Shown in pieces: positions 1 to 6,994 of a stretch of DNA of 32,582 bases (the stretch's first letter is position 1; the number at the start of each line of letters is the position of its first letter). The DNA comes from Collimonas fungivorans (GTDB taxonomy: Bacteria; Pseudomonadota; Gammaproteobacteria; Burkholderiales; Burkholderiaceae_D), in contig NZ_JAQGLV010000360.1 of NCBI RefSeq assembly GCF_028292705.1, positions 1 to 32,582 on the forward strand. The letters are read 5' to 3'. The position numbers and the translations under genes were made by a program. A model generated the notes under the pieces. That model was given only the letters and a program-made list of their open reading frames with translations, did no database searches and had not been told where the DNA came from.

Positions 1-949
1 CGTTCCTGATGGTTTCTATTTGCCGACATTTTACTGCATCCTTTTCAGTTATCAGGATGATCTCGGCCTGGAGCGCGGCAAACGGGTTGTCGGAAAAGTC
101 ATGATGGTCAGGCAAGGCCAGCGCCTCGAAGCGCAACCCGGCCGCCGTCAGCATCGAAAAAAACCGCTGCGGATTGCCGATGCCGGCGGCCGCGGCAAGC
201 CGCAGGGCCGGATCTTGCAAGCTGGCCAGCGCCCTCGTCTGGCTCGGATCGGCCAACTGTTCGGCCTGCTCACCCACCAGCTGCATGCGGATCGCCGAGG
301 CCGGCATGGAAGCCGGTATGGTTGCCGCATTCACCACGGTAAAGTCGCGGCGGCGGCTTGCCGGTTCACGCAGCGGCCCGGCCGGCAGCAGCCAGCCGTT
401 GCCGGCGCCGCGCGCGTCGAACAGCACGATTTCGATGTCGCGCTGCAAACGGTAGTGCTGCAGACCGTCGTCCGACAGGATCAGGTTGACCTCGGGGTGC
501 GCCTGCAGCAGCGCTTCGGCGGCGGCCACCCGGTTGCGGCCCACCATTACCGGGCATTGCGCGCGGGCGGCGATCAGCAAAGGCTCGTCGCCTACTGCGG
601 CCGCCAGCGATGTCGCAGTTACCTGTTGCACGTCAGGCTGGCCGTCGCCGGATTGCGCGGCATAACCGCGCGAGATCACGCCCGGCACATAACCGGCCTG
701 GCGCAGCGCCTGCACCAGCCAGATCGTCAGCGGCGTCTTGCCGGTGCCGCCGACAAAGATGTTGCCGACCACGATCACCGGCACCGGCAAGCGCGTGCTG
801 GCCTGCCAGCCGACAGCGTACAAACGGCGGCGCAACGTCGCCACCAACCCGAACAACAGCGACAGCGGCCACAACAGGCATGCCAGCAAACCGCGCCGCT
901 GCCAGGCAGCGCTCAGGACCGATTCCAGCGAAGGCTTATTTGTGGCCAC
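1..949 (-). CDS. lpxK: Tetraacyldisaccharide 4'-kinase LpxK (3' end cut by window edge)
   Basis: LpxK phosphorylates the 4' position of the tetraacyldisaccharide lipid A precursor at the inner membrane. The ORF track does not list it because it has a GTG start and no stop in the window; I translated it by hand. From GTG at 949 it reads MATNKPSLESVLSAAWQRRG, then a hydrophobic stretch (about residues 21-37), then the P-loop VGNIFVGGTGKTP (about 61-73). Further on are DDGLQHYRLQRDIEIVLFDA and, at the window edge, the conserved LITEKDAVKC. Three widely spaced checkpoints share one frame and I met no stop. About 316 codons are visible of a usual 330-350, so only a short C-terminus is missing. The start overlaps the exbD stop by 14 bp, which suggests translational coupling; I see no clear Shine-Dalgarno, so the exact start is less certain than the identity. 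Confidence 0.93.
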   Translation of the reverse strand, partial: MATNKPSLESVLSAAWQRRGLLACLLWPLSLLFGLVATLRRRLYAVGWQASTRLPVPVIVVGNIFVGGTGKTPLTIWLVQALRQAGYVPGVISRGYAAQSGDGQPDVQQVTATSLAAAVGDEPLLIAARAQCPVMVGRNRVAAAEALLQAHPEVNLILSDDGLQHYRLQRDIEIVLFDARGAGNGWLLPAGPLREPASRRRDFTVVNAATIPASMPASAIRMQLVGEQAEQLADPSQTRALASLQDPALRLAAAAGIGNPQRFFSMLTAAGLRFEALALPDHHDFSDNPFAALQAEIILITEKDAVKCRQIETIRN

Positions 950-1367
950 TAGTCTGGGCAGCAAACGTGATCTTGTCGAAACCGGCCAGGCGCGCCGCTT
1001 CCAGCACGTTGATCACGGTCTGGTGGGTCGCCATGGCGTCGGCGTTGATGATCACTACGGGGTCGCCCTTGGCGCCGTCGGCCTGCACCGCATTCTTGAG
1101 GTCGAGCGCCAGCGATGCCGCATCCTTGGACGATACCTGGACATTGTTGACCGCGTACTGCCCTTGCGGACTGACAGCGACGTTGATCTCCTGCGGCTGC
1201 ACCATCGCCTTGTCGGCGTCGGCCGTCGGCAAGGTGATTTGCAGCGCAGTGAATTTGCTGTAGCTGGTGGTGACCATCAGGAAAATGACGATCACCAGCA
1301 AGACGTCGATAAACGGAATCAGGTTGATTTCAGGGTCGTCGCGACCCTTGCCTTTACGGAAGTTCAT
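936..1367 (-). CDS. exbD: ExbD/TolR-family proton-channel subunit
   Basis: This 143-aa inner-membrane protein is the ExbD/TolR partner of the proton channel that energises outer-membrane transport or envelope constriction. It has a charged N-terminal tail (MNFRKGKGRDDPE), one transmembrane segment (about residues 14-34, INLIPFIDVLLVIVIFLMVT) and a periplasmic domain. Asp21 in LIPFIDV matches the conserved protonatable aspartate of the family. The ATG overlaps the exbB stop as ATGA, so translation is coupled. The position between exbB and lpxK is common in Burkholderiales, where these genes sit with the lipid A and kdsB cluster. No tonB, tolA, tolB or pal is in view, so Exb versus Tol function cannot be settled here; the exbD name is conventional. 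Confidence 0.9.
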   Translation of the reverse strand: MNFRKGKGRDDPEINLIPFIDVLLVIVIFLMVTTSYSKFTALQITLPTADADKAMVQPQEINVAVSPQGQYAVNNVQVSSKDAASLALDLKNAVQADGAKGDPVVIINADAMATHQTVINVLEAARLAGFDKITFAAQTSGHK

Positions 1368-1969
1368 TTGCGTGCGCCGTGAACGGTATCGACAAATTTT
1401 ACAGCCTGCTGCTCCATGTCAACCACGAAGCCATCCACCAAGGCGCGGAAATGGCGGTAGAAAATCAGCGCCGGCATGGCGATCGCCAAGCCGAAACCGG
1501 TGTTGTACAAGGCCACCGAAATGCCATGGCCCAGCTGCGCCGGATCGGCGCCGGCGCCATTGGTCGCGCCAAAGATTTCAATCATGCCGACCACGGTGCC
1601 GAACAAGCCCATCAATGGCGCTAGCGAGGCAATCGTGCCGAGCGTGGTCAGGAAACGTTCCAGTTCATGCGCGGTAGCCTGGCCGGCTTCCTCGATCGAT
1701 TCTTTCATCAGCTCGCGCGGCGCATCGACATTGCGCAGGCCGGCAGCCAGCACCCGGCCCAGCGGCGAGTTGGTTTCCAGGTTGGTCAGGACTTCCTTAT
1801 TGACCTTGCCGTTGTGATAAACCCGTATCACTTCCTGCAGCAGCTGCGGCGGCAAGATGCGCGGCCGGCGCAGGTAAACCAGACGTTCGATAATCAATGC
1901 GGTGGCAATGATGGAGGCAATCAGCAACAGCCAGATCGGCCAGCCCGCAGCTTGAATAATGGCAAACAA
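1364..1969 (-). CDS. exbB: MotA/TolQ/ExbB proton-channel family protein (TTG start)
   Basis: This is the large subunit of the ExbB-ExbD type proton channel in the inner membrane. I place the start at TTG 1969, not at the track's 2032. An AAGGAG Shine-Dalgarno lies 6 nt upstream, and translation then begins (M)FAIIQAAGWPIW, the usual N-terminus for this family; the 21 extra residues of the longer ORF look non-coding. That gives 201 aa. I see an N-terminal membrane helix (about 8-28), a cytoplasmic section with SPLGRVLAAGLRN, and two further helices (about 108-130 and 147-170) containing the family's LAPLMGLFGTVVGMI and ALYNTGFGLAIAMPAL. It leads the exbB-exbD-lpxK operon, with a 4-bp overlap into exbD. 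Confidence 0.9.
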   Translation of the reverse strand: MFAIIQAAGWPIWLLLIASIIATALIIERLVYLRRPRILPPQLLQEVIRVYHNGKVNKEVLTNLETNSPLGRVLAAGLRNVDAPRELMKESIEEAGQATAHELERFLTTLGTIASLAPLMGLFGTVVGMIEIFGATNGAGADPAQLGHGISVALYNTGFGLAIAMPALIFYRHFRALVDGFVVDMEQQAVKFVDTVHGARK

Positions 1970-2133
1970 AAGAAACTCCTTGGTGAAATCGCATTCAATA
2001 TCGGCAAATGCGGATGAGGGGTTCATCAGCATGGATGCAGAATGTAACTTGTTGAAGGCTTGTGAGCAAGGGCGACAAGCGTTGCGGGACGGAAATTTTT
2101 ACGGTTAATTTGATAGCGGTTAAGCGACGCTGC

Positions 2134-2238
2134 AAGTTCCGCACATTTTATGTGAACAAGATTGTGGACAAGTGCCGGACTCGGTCGCGAAGTCCATGAT
2201 TTCAAAGGACTTTTTTGTACTGCATCAAAAACGTGCAG
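2134..2238 (+). repeat. Intergenic repeat copy A (105-bp match to copy B)
   Basis: This is copy A of a four-member repeat family. Over 105 bp it aligns without gaps to copy B (4272-4376) at roughly 80% identity by eye, sharing AAGTTCC, TATGTGAACAAGATTGTGG and AAAAACGTGCAG. Over its first 68 bp it also aligns without gaps to copies C and D. It contains TGTGGACAA, one mismatch from a DnaA box. It lies between the exbB start and the LysR stop, and its right end is only 3 bp from that stop. Its function is unknown. Confidence 0.8.
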
Positions 2239-2241
2239 ATT

Positions 2242-3162
2242 TTATCTGTCAGCTTTGGCAAAACGGCCGGCCTCGGCAAGAAAATGTTGCACGGCCGGCA
2301 GCGCGTCCGCCTGCCGGCACACCAAAGTTAACGGCGCGCTGAATCCGCCGCCGCTTTCAAGCAGGCGGCAATACACCACCTGGTCGGTGTGGAAGCCATT
2401 CATCGATGCCGGCACAACGGAAATACCGACGCCGGAAGCAACCAGGCAGATATTGGTCAGCATGCGGTCGACTTCGACCGCGATCTTGGGCGAGAATCCG
2501 GCGCGCACGCAGGCATCGATAAAACTGGAATACATGCCGGTAGCGCCCGGGTTGCGGACCAGGATGAACTGTTCGTCGCGCAATGACTTTAGGGAAATCG
2601 CCGGCATGTCTTTTTTCGGCCGTTTTTGCAAAAGCGCATGTCCGACAGGCAGGACCAGCAGCATTTCCTCGTCAAGCAAACGGTGGAACGCCAGCCCGGG
2701 TGGACGGCTGACCGGCATGCGCAGGAAGCCGAGGTCAAGTTTTCCCGAGGCGACCGCGCTCGTCAGTTCCGCCGCATTGCCTTCGCTGAATTTGACAGCG
2801 ACGCCGGGTTTTGCCGCGCGGTGCGCCCGCAGGATCTCCGGAATCAAGGGATGCGCTGCCGCCGAACTGGTGAATCCAACGGAAATCATGCCTTCGATTC
2901 CATTGGCGGCGCGTGCCGCCCGCTGCACGCCCTGGGTGACATTGGCCAGGATCGACTTCGCCTCGTGCAAGAACACCTCGCCGCCGATGCTGAGGTCGAC
3001 TCCTTTCGGGTGCCGGTGGAACAGTGTAAATCCCAACTCGTTCTCCAGCATGCGGATCTGCTGGCTGAGCGGGGGTTGCTGCATGTTCAGCCGTTTGGCC
3101 GCGCGTGTGAAATTCCCCTCCTCGGCAACAACCACAAAATAACGCAAATGCCTCAGTTCCAT
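2242..3162 (-). CDS. LysR-type transcriptional regulator (BenM/CatM-like N-terminus)
   Basis: This 306-aa regulator has the usual LysR length. The N-terminal winged helix-turn-helix is clear: MELRHLRYFVVVAEEGNFTR (1-20), then AAKRLNMQQPPLSQQIRMLE (21-40) and ELGFTLFHR. The rest is the two-lobed effector-binding domain. The MELRHLRYF opening is typical of the CatM/BenM/CbnR group, which usually senses small aromatic or organic acids; that inference is weak for the effector. The gene is divergent from an exported esterase across a 136-bp gap that holds an ATAC-N7-GTAT box, so it probably controls the esterase and itself. A perfect 13-bp tandem duplication covers the start codon and creates a second, out-of-frame ATG 13 nt upstream. 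I keep the in-frame ATG at 3162. Confidence 0.93.
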   Translation of the reverse strand: MELRHLRYFVVVAEEGNFTRAAKRLNMQQPPLSQQIRMLENELGFTLFHRHPKGVDLSIGGEVFLHEAKSILANVTQGVQRAARAANGIEGMISVGFTSSAAAHPLIPEILRAHRAAKPGVAVKFSEGNAAELTSAVASGKLDLGFLRMPVSRPPGLAFHRLLDEEMLLVLPVGHALLQKRPKKDMPAISLKSLRDEQFILVRNPGATGMYSSFIDACVRAGFSPKIAVEVDRMLTNICLVASGVGISVVPASMNGFHTDQVVYCRLLESGGGFSAPLTLVCRQADALPAVQHFLAEAGRFAKADR

Positions 3163-3177
3163 GACTCAGTTCCATGA
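3152..3177. repeat. 13-bp perfect tandem duplication at the LysR start codon
   Basis: CTCAGTTCCATGA occurs twice head to tail (3152-3164 and 3165-3177). On the minus strand each copy contains ATGGAACTGAG. The downstream copy is the real LysR start (MELRH). The upstream copy is shifted by 13 nt, so it opens a different frame (MELSHGTEAF) that stays open for about 145 codons. An AGGA lies only 2 nt before the upstream ATG and 15 nt before the real one. Confidence 0.9.
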
Positions 3178-3190
3178 TCCTATCAATGCA

Positions 3191-3205
3191 ATACATATAA
3201 AGTAT
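3191..3205. promoter_or_regulatory. LysR-type operator candidate ATAC-N7-GTAT
   Basis: ATACATATAAAGTAT is a 15-bp inverted repeat that also fits the general LysR rule T-N11-A. It is exactly the ATAC-N7-GTAT pattern known for BenM/CatM sites. It lies 29 bp upstream of the LysR start and about 93 bp upstream of the divergent esterase start, as expected for an autoregulated LysR gene with a divergent target. No expression evidence is available. Confidence 0.6.
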
Positions 3206-3298
3206 AGAGATGCCTTCTTTATTATATTTTACATTGGCTACGCGCACTCCTATTATCAGTTGCGTGACCACATCGGCAATTTCAACGGGACTTTAAGC

Positions 3299-4246
3299 AT
3301 GGACAATATAAAACGGCGGACCTTGTTAGGCGCGGGATTCCTGGGAGCATCGGCGCTGATCGCCCCGCGCGTGCTTTACGCGGCATCCTCGTCCATGGAA
3401 CGACAGGAGATTCCTCTTTGGTCCAGGCCGCCTGGAGGAAACGGCCCCGACGGACCGGAACAGACCAATGCGAAGGGCTCTGTCACCAACGTCTCCCGCC
3501 CGCGCCTGGTGGTCTATCGTCCCGAGCGGCCTGACGGCAGCGCTGTATTGGTGATTGCCGGCGGCGGCTATGGGCATATCGAGCGGGGAAGCGAAAGCAT
3601 CCCGGCAGCCCAGTGGCTGCAATCGCTTGGCGTCACCGTATTCGAACTGGTCTATCGTTTGCCCGGCGAAGGCTGGTCGAACATCGCGCCGTTCCAGGAC
3701 GGCCAGCGCGCCATGCGCCTGATCCGTGCATTGGCGCCGAAGTATGAACTGGCGGCCAACCGCATCGGCATCCTCGGCTTTTCCGCCGGCGGCCATCTGG
3801 CGGGAACCACGGCGGCGGAACCGGATGCCCGGCGCTACCAGGCCATCGACGCGGCCGACCAGTTTTCCGCGCGTCCCGATTTCGCCGGATTGATCTACCC
3901 CGTGCTTACCTTCATGCCGCCCTACGACAACACGCGCTCGCGCCGTGAAATTATCGGCAAGCATCCGGACCTTGCGGCCAGCGAAGAATTCTCGGTGGAA
4001 CGGCATGTCACCAGCGGCATGCCGCCAACCTTCCTGGCGCAAGCCGCAGACGATCCGATTTCGCCGATCCAGAACAGCCTGCTGATGTTCAATGCGCTCA
4101 AGGCTGCGCAAATCCCGGCGGAAATGCATGTGTTCCAGGATGGCGGACATGGCTGGGGACTGGGAAAACCGGGCAGCCAGCCGCATGCCTGGCCGGGCTT
4201 GTTCGAATCCTGGACAGCGCACAACGGCTGGACAAAAACAGCCTGA
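3299..4246 (+). CDS. Tat-exported alpha/beta-hydrolase, esterase/acetylxylan-esterase-like
   Basis: I start this gene at ATG 3299 (315 aa). The track's extra 46 N-terminal residues read through the LysR/esterase promoter and are rejected. The N-terminus MDNIKRRTLLGAGFLGASAL is a twin-arginine-type signal with a probable cleavage near LYA-AS (about residue 28), so the enzyme should act in the periplasm or outside. The catalytic parts of a serine hydrolase are visible: an oxyanion-type AGGGYGH (about 87-93), the nucleophile elbow GFSAGGH with Ser162, an Asp at 251/252 in AADDPISP, and His284 in GGHGWG. The family resembles BD-FAE and Axe2-like carbohydrate esterases and dienelactone-hydrolase relatives. 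The substrate is unknown; an ester of plant or fungal origin is possible. The LysR regulator is divergent, and copy B of the intergenic repeat starts 25 bp after the stop. Confidence 0.85.
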   Translation: MDNIKRRTLLGAGFLGASALIAPRVLYAASSSMERQEIPLWSRPPGGNGPDGPEQTNAKGSVTNVSRPRLVVYRPERPDGSAVLVIAGGGYGHIERGSESIPAAQWLQSLGVTVFELVYRLPGEGWSNIAPFQDGQRAMRLIRALAPKYELAANRIGILGFSAGGHLAGTTAAEPDARRYQAIDAADQFSARPDFAGLIYPVLTFMPPYDNTRSRREIIGKHPDLAASEEFSVERHVTSGMPPTFLAQAADDPISPIQNSLLMFNALKAAQIPAEMHVFQDGGHGWGLGKPGSQPHAWPGLFESWTAHNGWTKTA

Positions 4247-4271
4247 TACCGCACCCGATACTGTCAGTCCG

Positions 4272-4376
4272 AAGTTCCACACATATTATGTGAACAAGAT
4301 TGTGGACAAGTGTTTAACTCGAAGCATAAGTCAATGATTCGAAAGGGTTTTTTAGCGCTGCATGAAAAACGTGCAG
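4272..4376 (+). repeat. Intergenic repeat copy B (105-bp match to copy A)
   Basis: This is the gapless counterpart of copy A, about 80% identical by eye. It contains TGTGGACAA (4301-4309), a one-mismatch DnaA-box word. Its last part belongs to a near-perfect stem, AGCGCTGCA-N9-TGCAGCGCT (4354-4380). That stem has its T run before it on the plus strand and an A run after it on the minus strand, so it is not a normal intrinsic terminator for either flanking gene. Confidence 0.8.
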
Positions 4377-4399
4377 CGCTCTCCTCTCCCGCGCCGGCA

Positions 4400-4467
4400 A
4401 AGTTCTCCACAGATTTTGGGGATAACTATGTGCACAAGCGCACTGGATTCACGAGAAGTCCTTGATT
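4400..4467 (+). repeat. Intergenic repeat copy C
   Basis: These 68 bp align without gaps to copies A, B and D. Shared columns include AAGTTC, CCACA, GGATAAC, TGTGCACAAG and AAGTCC-TTGATT. The copy holds two one-mismatch DnaA-box words facing each other: TTCTCCACA (4403-4411) and TGGGGATAA (4417-4425). It is non-coding and lies upstream of xseA. Confidence 0.75.
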
Positions 4468-4613
4468 GGAAACATCTTTTCACTACTGTTGGCGGCAAGT
4501 GCAAATGCGCCTCAAACAGCGGTTTACAGATAGCGATGACGTTTTCCACGGATCTTTCTTAGCCGTTTCGCCATGGCCCCGCCCGCGGATATCCACAAGC
4601 CCCGGCTGATCCG

Positions 4614-4681
4614 CAGTTACCCACAGAATTTGTGGATAAGCTTGTGCGCAAGCGCACTGCAATCTGGGCAAGCCTTTGATT
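4614..4681 (+). repeat. Intergenic repeat copy D (contains a perfect DnaA box)
   Basis: This fourth gapless copy starts CAGTTACCCACAG and contains TGTGGATAA (4631-4639), which is the exact complement of the DnaA box TTATCCACA. The opposing TTACCCACA (4617-4625) has one mismatch. It then shares GTGCGCAAGCGCACT and TTTGATT with copy C. It ends just before the candidate xseA promoter. The whole 527-bp stretch 4247-4773 holds only repeats B-D, DnaA-like words and this promoter; I see no gene in it. Confidence 0.75.
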
Positions 4682-4696
4682 TGTTTCGCTTTTCCA

Positions 4697-4724
4697 TTGA
4701 TGATCAGCGACCGTGCTTTACAAT
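4697..4724 (+). promoter_or_regulatory. Candidate sigma-70 promoter of xseA
   Basis: TTGATG (4697-4702), a 16-bp spacer and TACAAT (4719-4724) make a reasonable -35/-10 pair about 50 bp upstream of the xseA ATG. The -10 is 5/6 and the -35 is 4/6 to consensus. This is pattern matching only. Confidence 0.45.
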
Positions 4725-4773
4725 GGCAAGCTCCAGCAAATCACGCGCCAATAAAGAACCCCGGAAAGCCCGT

Positions 4774-6135
4774 ATGAATTTCTCCAGCGACACCGACCTC
4801 CGTTCCAGCGGACCGCCAGTACTGACGGTTTCCGCCTTGAATCAAGCCGTGGCGCGTTTGCTGGAACGCAGCTTCCCGCTGGCCTGGGTGGCGGGCGAGA
4901 TATCGAATTTCAAAAGCTATGCCTCCGGCCACTGGTACTTCACCTTGAAAGACGATGCGGCGCAAGTGCGCGGCGTGATGTTCAAGGGCCGCGCCCAGCA
5001 TGCCGGCTTTACCCCGCGCGACGGCGACAAGGTGGAAGTGCGGGCGCTGGTGACGCTGTACGCCGCACGCGGCGACTACCAGCTCAACGTCGAAGCGATC
5101 CGGCGCGCCGGCGTCGGCAACCTGTATGAAGCGTTCTTGCGCCTGAAAGAAAAACTCAATGCGGAAGGCTTGTTCGATCCGGCCCGCAAACGGCCGCTGC
5201 CGCCATTCGCCCGCACCATCGGCATCGTCACCAGCCTGCAGGCGGCGGCGCTGCGCGATATCCTGAGCGCCCTGGCGCGCCGCGCGCCGCATGTGCGCGT
5301 GATCCTTTATCCGACCCCGGTCCAAGGCGACGGCGCAGCAGAGAAAATCGCACGCGCCATCAATACCGCTGCCGCGCGCGCCGAATGCGAGCTGCTGCTG
5401 GTGTGCCGCGGCGGCGGCAGCATCGAAGATTTATGGTCGTTCAATGACGAAGCGGTAGCGCGCGCCATCGTCGCCGCGCCGATGCCGGTGATTTCCGGCG
5501 TCGGCCACGAAACCGATTTCACGATTGCCGATTTCGCCGCCGACCTGCGCGCCGCGACCCCGACCGCCGCCGCCGAACTGGCGACAGTGCCGCGCGCCGA
5601 ATGGCTGGCGACGCTGGAAACGCACGCCGACGACCTGACCCGCGCCCTGCGCCGCCAGTTGGCCGAAACCGGCCAGACCCTGGACTGGCTGAGCCGGCGC
5701 CTGAGCAGTCCGGCCACCACCATCGCCCACGAACGCGTCAAGCTGCAAAGCCTGCAAGCCAGGCTGCTGCACGCCACCCGCATTCCGTTGACGCAATCGC
5801 GTCACGCATTGCTGAACCTGCGCACCCGCTGGGCCGCACAGATACCCAGCACGATTGCGCCGCGCATTGCGCTGCTGGAACAGAGCCGGCGCCTCAACGG
5901 CGCGCTGGCCGCGCAAAACCGCGATCGCCGCCAGGCATTGGCAGCGCTCAATGCGCAGCTGGAGCTGCTGAATCCGCAATGCACGCTGGAACGCGGCTAC
6001 GCCATCGTCTCGGACGCCAAGGGCCATGTGATCCGGACGCCGCAGGCGCTGCAGCCGCGCCACGTGATCACCGTGCAACTGGCCGAAGGCAGCGCCCAGG
6101 TCGGCATAGACAGCGTGCAGGCGACGCTGGATTGA
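4774..6135 (+). CDS. xseA: Exodeoxyribonuclease VII large subunit
   Basis: XseA is the catalytic and DNA-binding subunit of exonuclease VII, which degrades single-stranded DNA in both directions in the cytoplasm. I start at ATG 4774 (453 aa, normal for the family). The track's 67 extra residues translate repeat D and the promoter. The N-terminal OB fold is clear ([20 protein letters not shown], then [10 protein letters not shown] and [10 protein letters not shown], about residues 12-55). The catalytic domain carries [15 protein letters not shown] and [20 protein letters not shown] long helical region follows, then the C-terminal GYAIVSD segment near the end. The small subunit xseB is not in this window. 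A GGAAAG precedes the start. sodB follows on the same strand 180 bp later and probably has its own promoter. Confidence 0.96.
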   Translation: MNFSSDTDLRSSGPPVLTVSALNQAVARLLERSFPLAWVAGEISNFKSYASGHWYFTLKDDAAQVRGVMFKGRAQHAGFTPRDGDKVEVRALVTLYAARGDYQLNVEAIRRAGVGNLYEAFLRLKEKLNAEGLFDPARKRPLPPFARTIGIVTSLQAAALRDILSALARRAPHVRVILYPTPVQGDGAAEKIARAINTAAARAECELLLVCRGGGSIEDLWSFNDEAVARAIVAAPMPVISGVGHETDFTIADFAADLRAATPTAAAELATVPRAEWLATLETHADDLTRALRRQLAETGQTLDWLSRRLSSPATTIAHERVKLQSLQARLLHATRIPLTQSRHALLNLRTRWAAQIPSTIAPRIALLEQSRRLNGALAAQNRDRRQALAALNAQLELLNPQCTLERGYAIVSDAKGHVIRTPQALQPRHVITVQLAEGSAQVGIDSVQATLD

Positions 6136-6148
6136 ACGAATGTTTTTT

Positions 6149-6164
6149 TGTGATGCAAGTCACA
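6149..6164. promoter_or_regulatory. CRP-type palindrome TGTGA-N6-TCACA upstream of sodB
   Basis: TGTGATGCAAGTCACA is a perfect match to the CRP half-site arrangement TGTGA-N6-TCACA. It lies 14 bp after the xseA stop and about 150 bp before sodB. If the TACAAT at 6216-6221 is the sodB -10, the palindrome centre falls near -71, a spacing known for class I CRP activation. The regulator and the -35 are not proven; the -35 is poor, which would suit an activator-dependent promoter. Confidence 0.5.
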
Positions 6165-6315
6165 TAGCGGATGGAATAAAAGCGCAAGCATGCTGCATGG
6201 AATAGCTAAGCGCTTTACAATAGCTCTCTCCAGAATCTGTTCACGGCACTAGATGACTAGATGTATAGGCAACAGCTTCTTTGTAATTCCAATAAAACTA
6301 TAGAAAGGACGCACC

Positions 6316-6894
6316 ATGGCACACACACTCCCGCCTCTCCCGTACGATCTGGACGCACTGGCTCCGCACATCTCCAAGGAAACCCTGGAATTCCACTATG
6401 GTAAGCATCACCAGACCTATGTGACCAACCTGAACAACCTGGTTCCGGGCACAGAATTCGAAAACTCCACTCTGGAAGAGATCGTCAAGAAATCGTCCGG
6501 CGGCATTTTCAACAATGCAGCGCAGATCTGGAACCACACGTTCTACTGGCACAGCCTGTCGCCACAAGGTGGCGGCGCACCAACCGGCGCATTGGCAGAT
6601 GCGATCAATGCAAAATGGGGTTCGTTCGACAAGTTCAAGGAAGAACTGACCAAGACTGCAGTCGGCACGTTCGGCTCCGGCTGGGCATGGCTGGTCAAAA
6701 ATGCTGACGGTTCGCTCGGCCTGGTGTCGACTTCCAATGCAGCCACTCCGCTGACCACCGACGCCAAGCCGCTGATTACTGTCGACGTCTGGGAACATGC
6801 TTACTACATCGACTACCGCAATGCCCGTCCAAAATACCTGGAAGCATTCTGGGCATTGGCGAACTGGGAATTTGCTTCGAAGAATTTCGCATAA
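6316..6894 (+). CDS. sodB: Superoxide dismutase [Fe] SodB
   Basis: This 192-aa cytoplasmic enzyme dismutates superoxide to oxygen and hydrogen peroxide. The metal ligands are all present: His27 (FHYGKHH), His74 (WNHTFYW), Asp157 and His161 ([11 protein letters not shown]). The length and the motifs GGGAPTG and FGSGWAWLV fit the Fe-type SodB subgroup, although cambialistic use cannot be excluded from sequence. A GAAAGGA Shine-Dalgarno precedes the ATG. The gene has its own upstream region with a CRP-type palindrome and ends at a strong bidirectional terminator shared with the convergent tetR gene. Confidence 0.96.
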   Translation: MAHTLPPLPYDLDALAPHISKETLEFHYGKHHQTYVTNLNNLVPGTEFENSTLEEIVKKSSGGIFNNAAQIWNHTFYWHSLSPQGGGAPTGALADAINAKWGSFDKFKEELTKTAVGTFGSGWAWLVKNADGSLGLVSTSNAATPLTTDAKPLITVDVWEHAYYIDYRNARPKYLEAFWALANWEFASKNFA

Positions 6895-6939
6895 GCAAAT
6901 TCGTAAATATCGATAAACATTAAAACTTTATCGACATCG

Positions 6940-6977
6940 CAAAAATAGCGCCCGCTTACGCCGGCGCTATTTTTTTA
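6940..6977. terminator. Bidirectional intrinsic terminator between sodB and tetR
   Basis: AAAAATAGCGCC, a 10-nt loop, and GGCGCTATTTTTTT form a stem flanked by an A run on one side and a T run on the other. It can end sodB (plus) and the tetR gene (minus, stop at 6995). Confidence 0.9.
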
Positions 6978-6994
6978 TCTGCAAGCCAAATCGC

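Noticed and set aside
20-952. 310-aa plus-strand ORF at the left edge
   Set aside because: It is a shadow of lpxK on the minus strand; the composition is Arg/Gln-rich and the lpxK frame has all family motifs.
3161-3298. N-terminal extension of the esterase ORF
   Set aside because: It covers the divergent promoter and would place the twin-arginine signal 46 residues inside the protein.
4354-4380. AGCGCTGCA-N9-TGCAGCGCT stem as a terminator of the esterase gene
   Set aside because: The T run lies before the stem on the plus strand and an A run follows it on the minus strand, the wrong polarity for either strand.
4573-4773. N-terminal extension of xseA in the ORF track
   Set aside because: It translates repeat D and the candidate promoter; the normal XseA N-terminus begins near ATG 4774.
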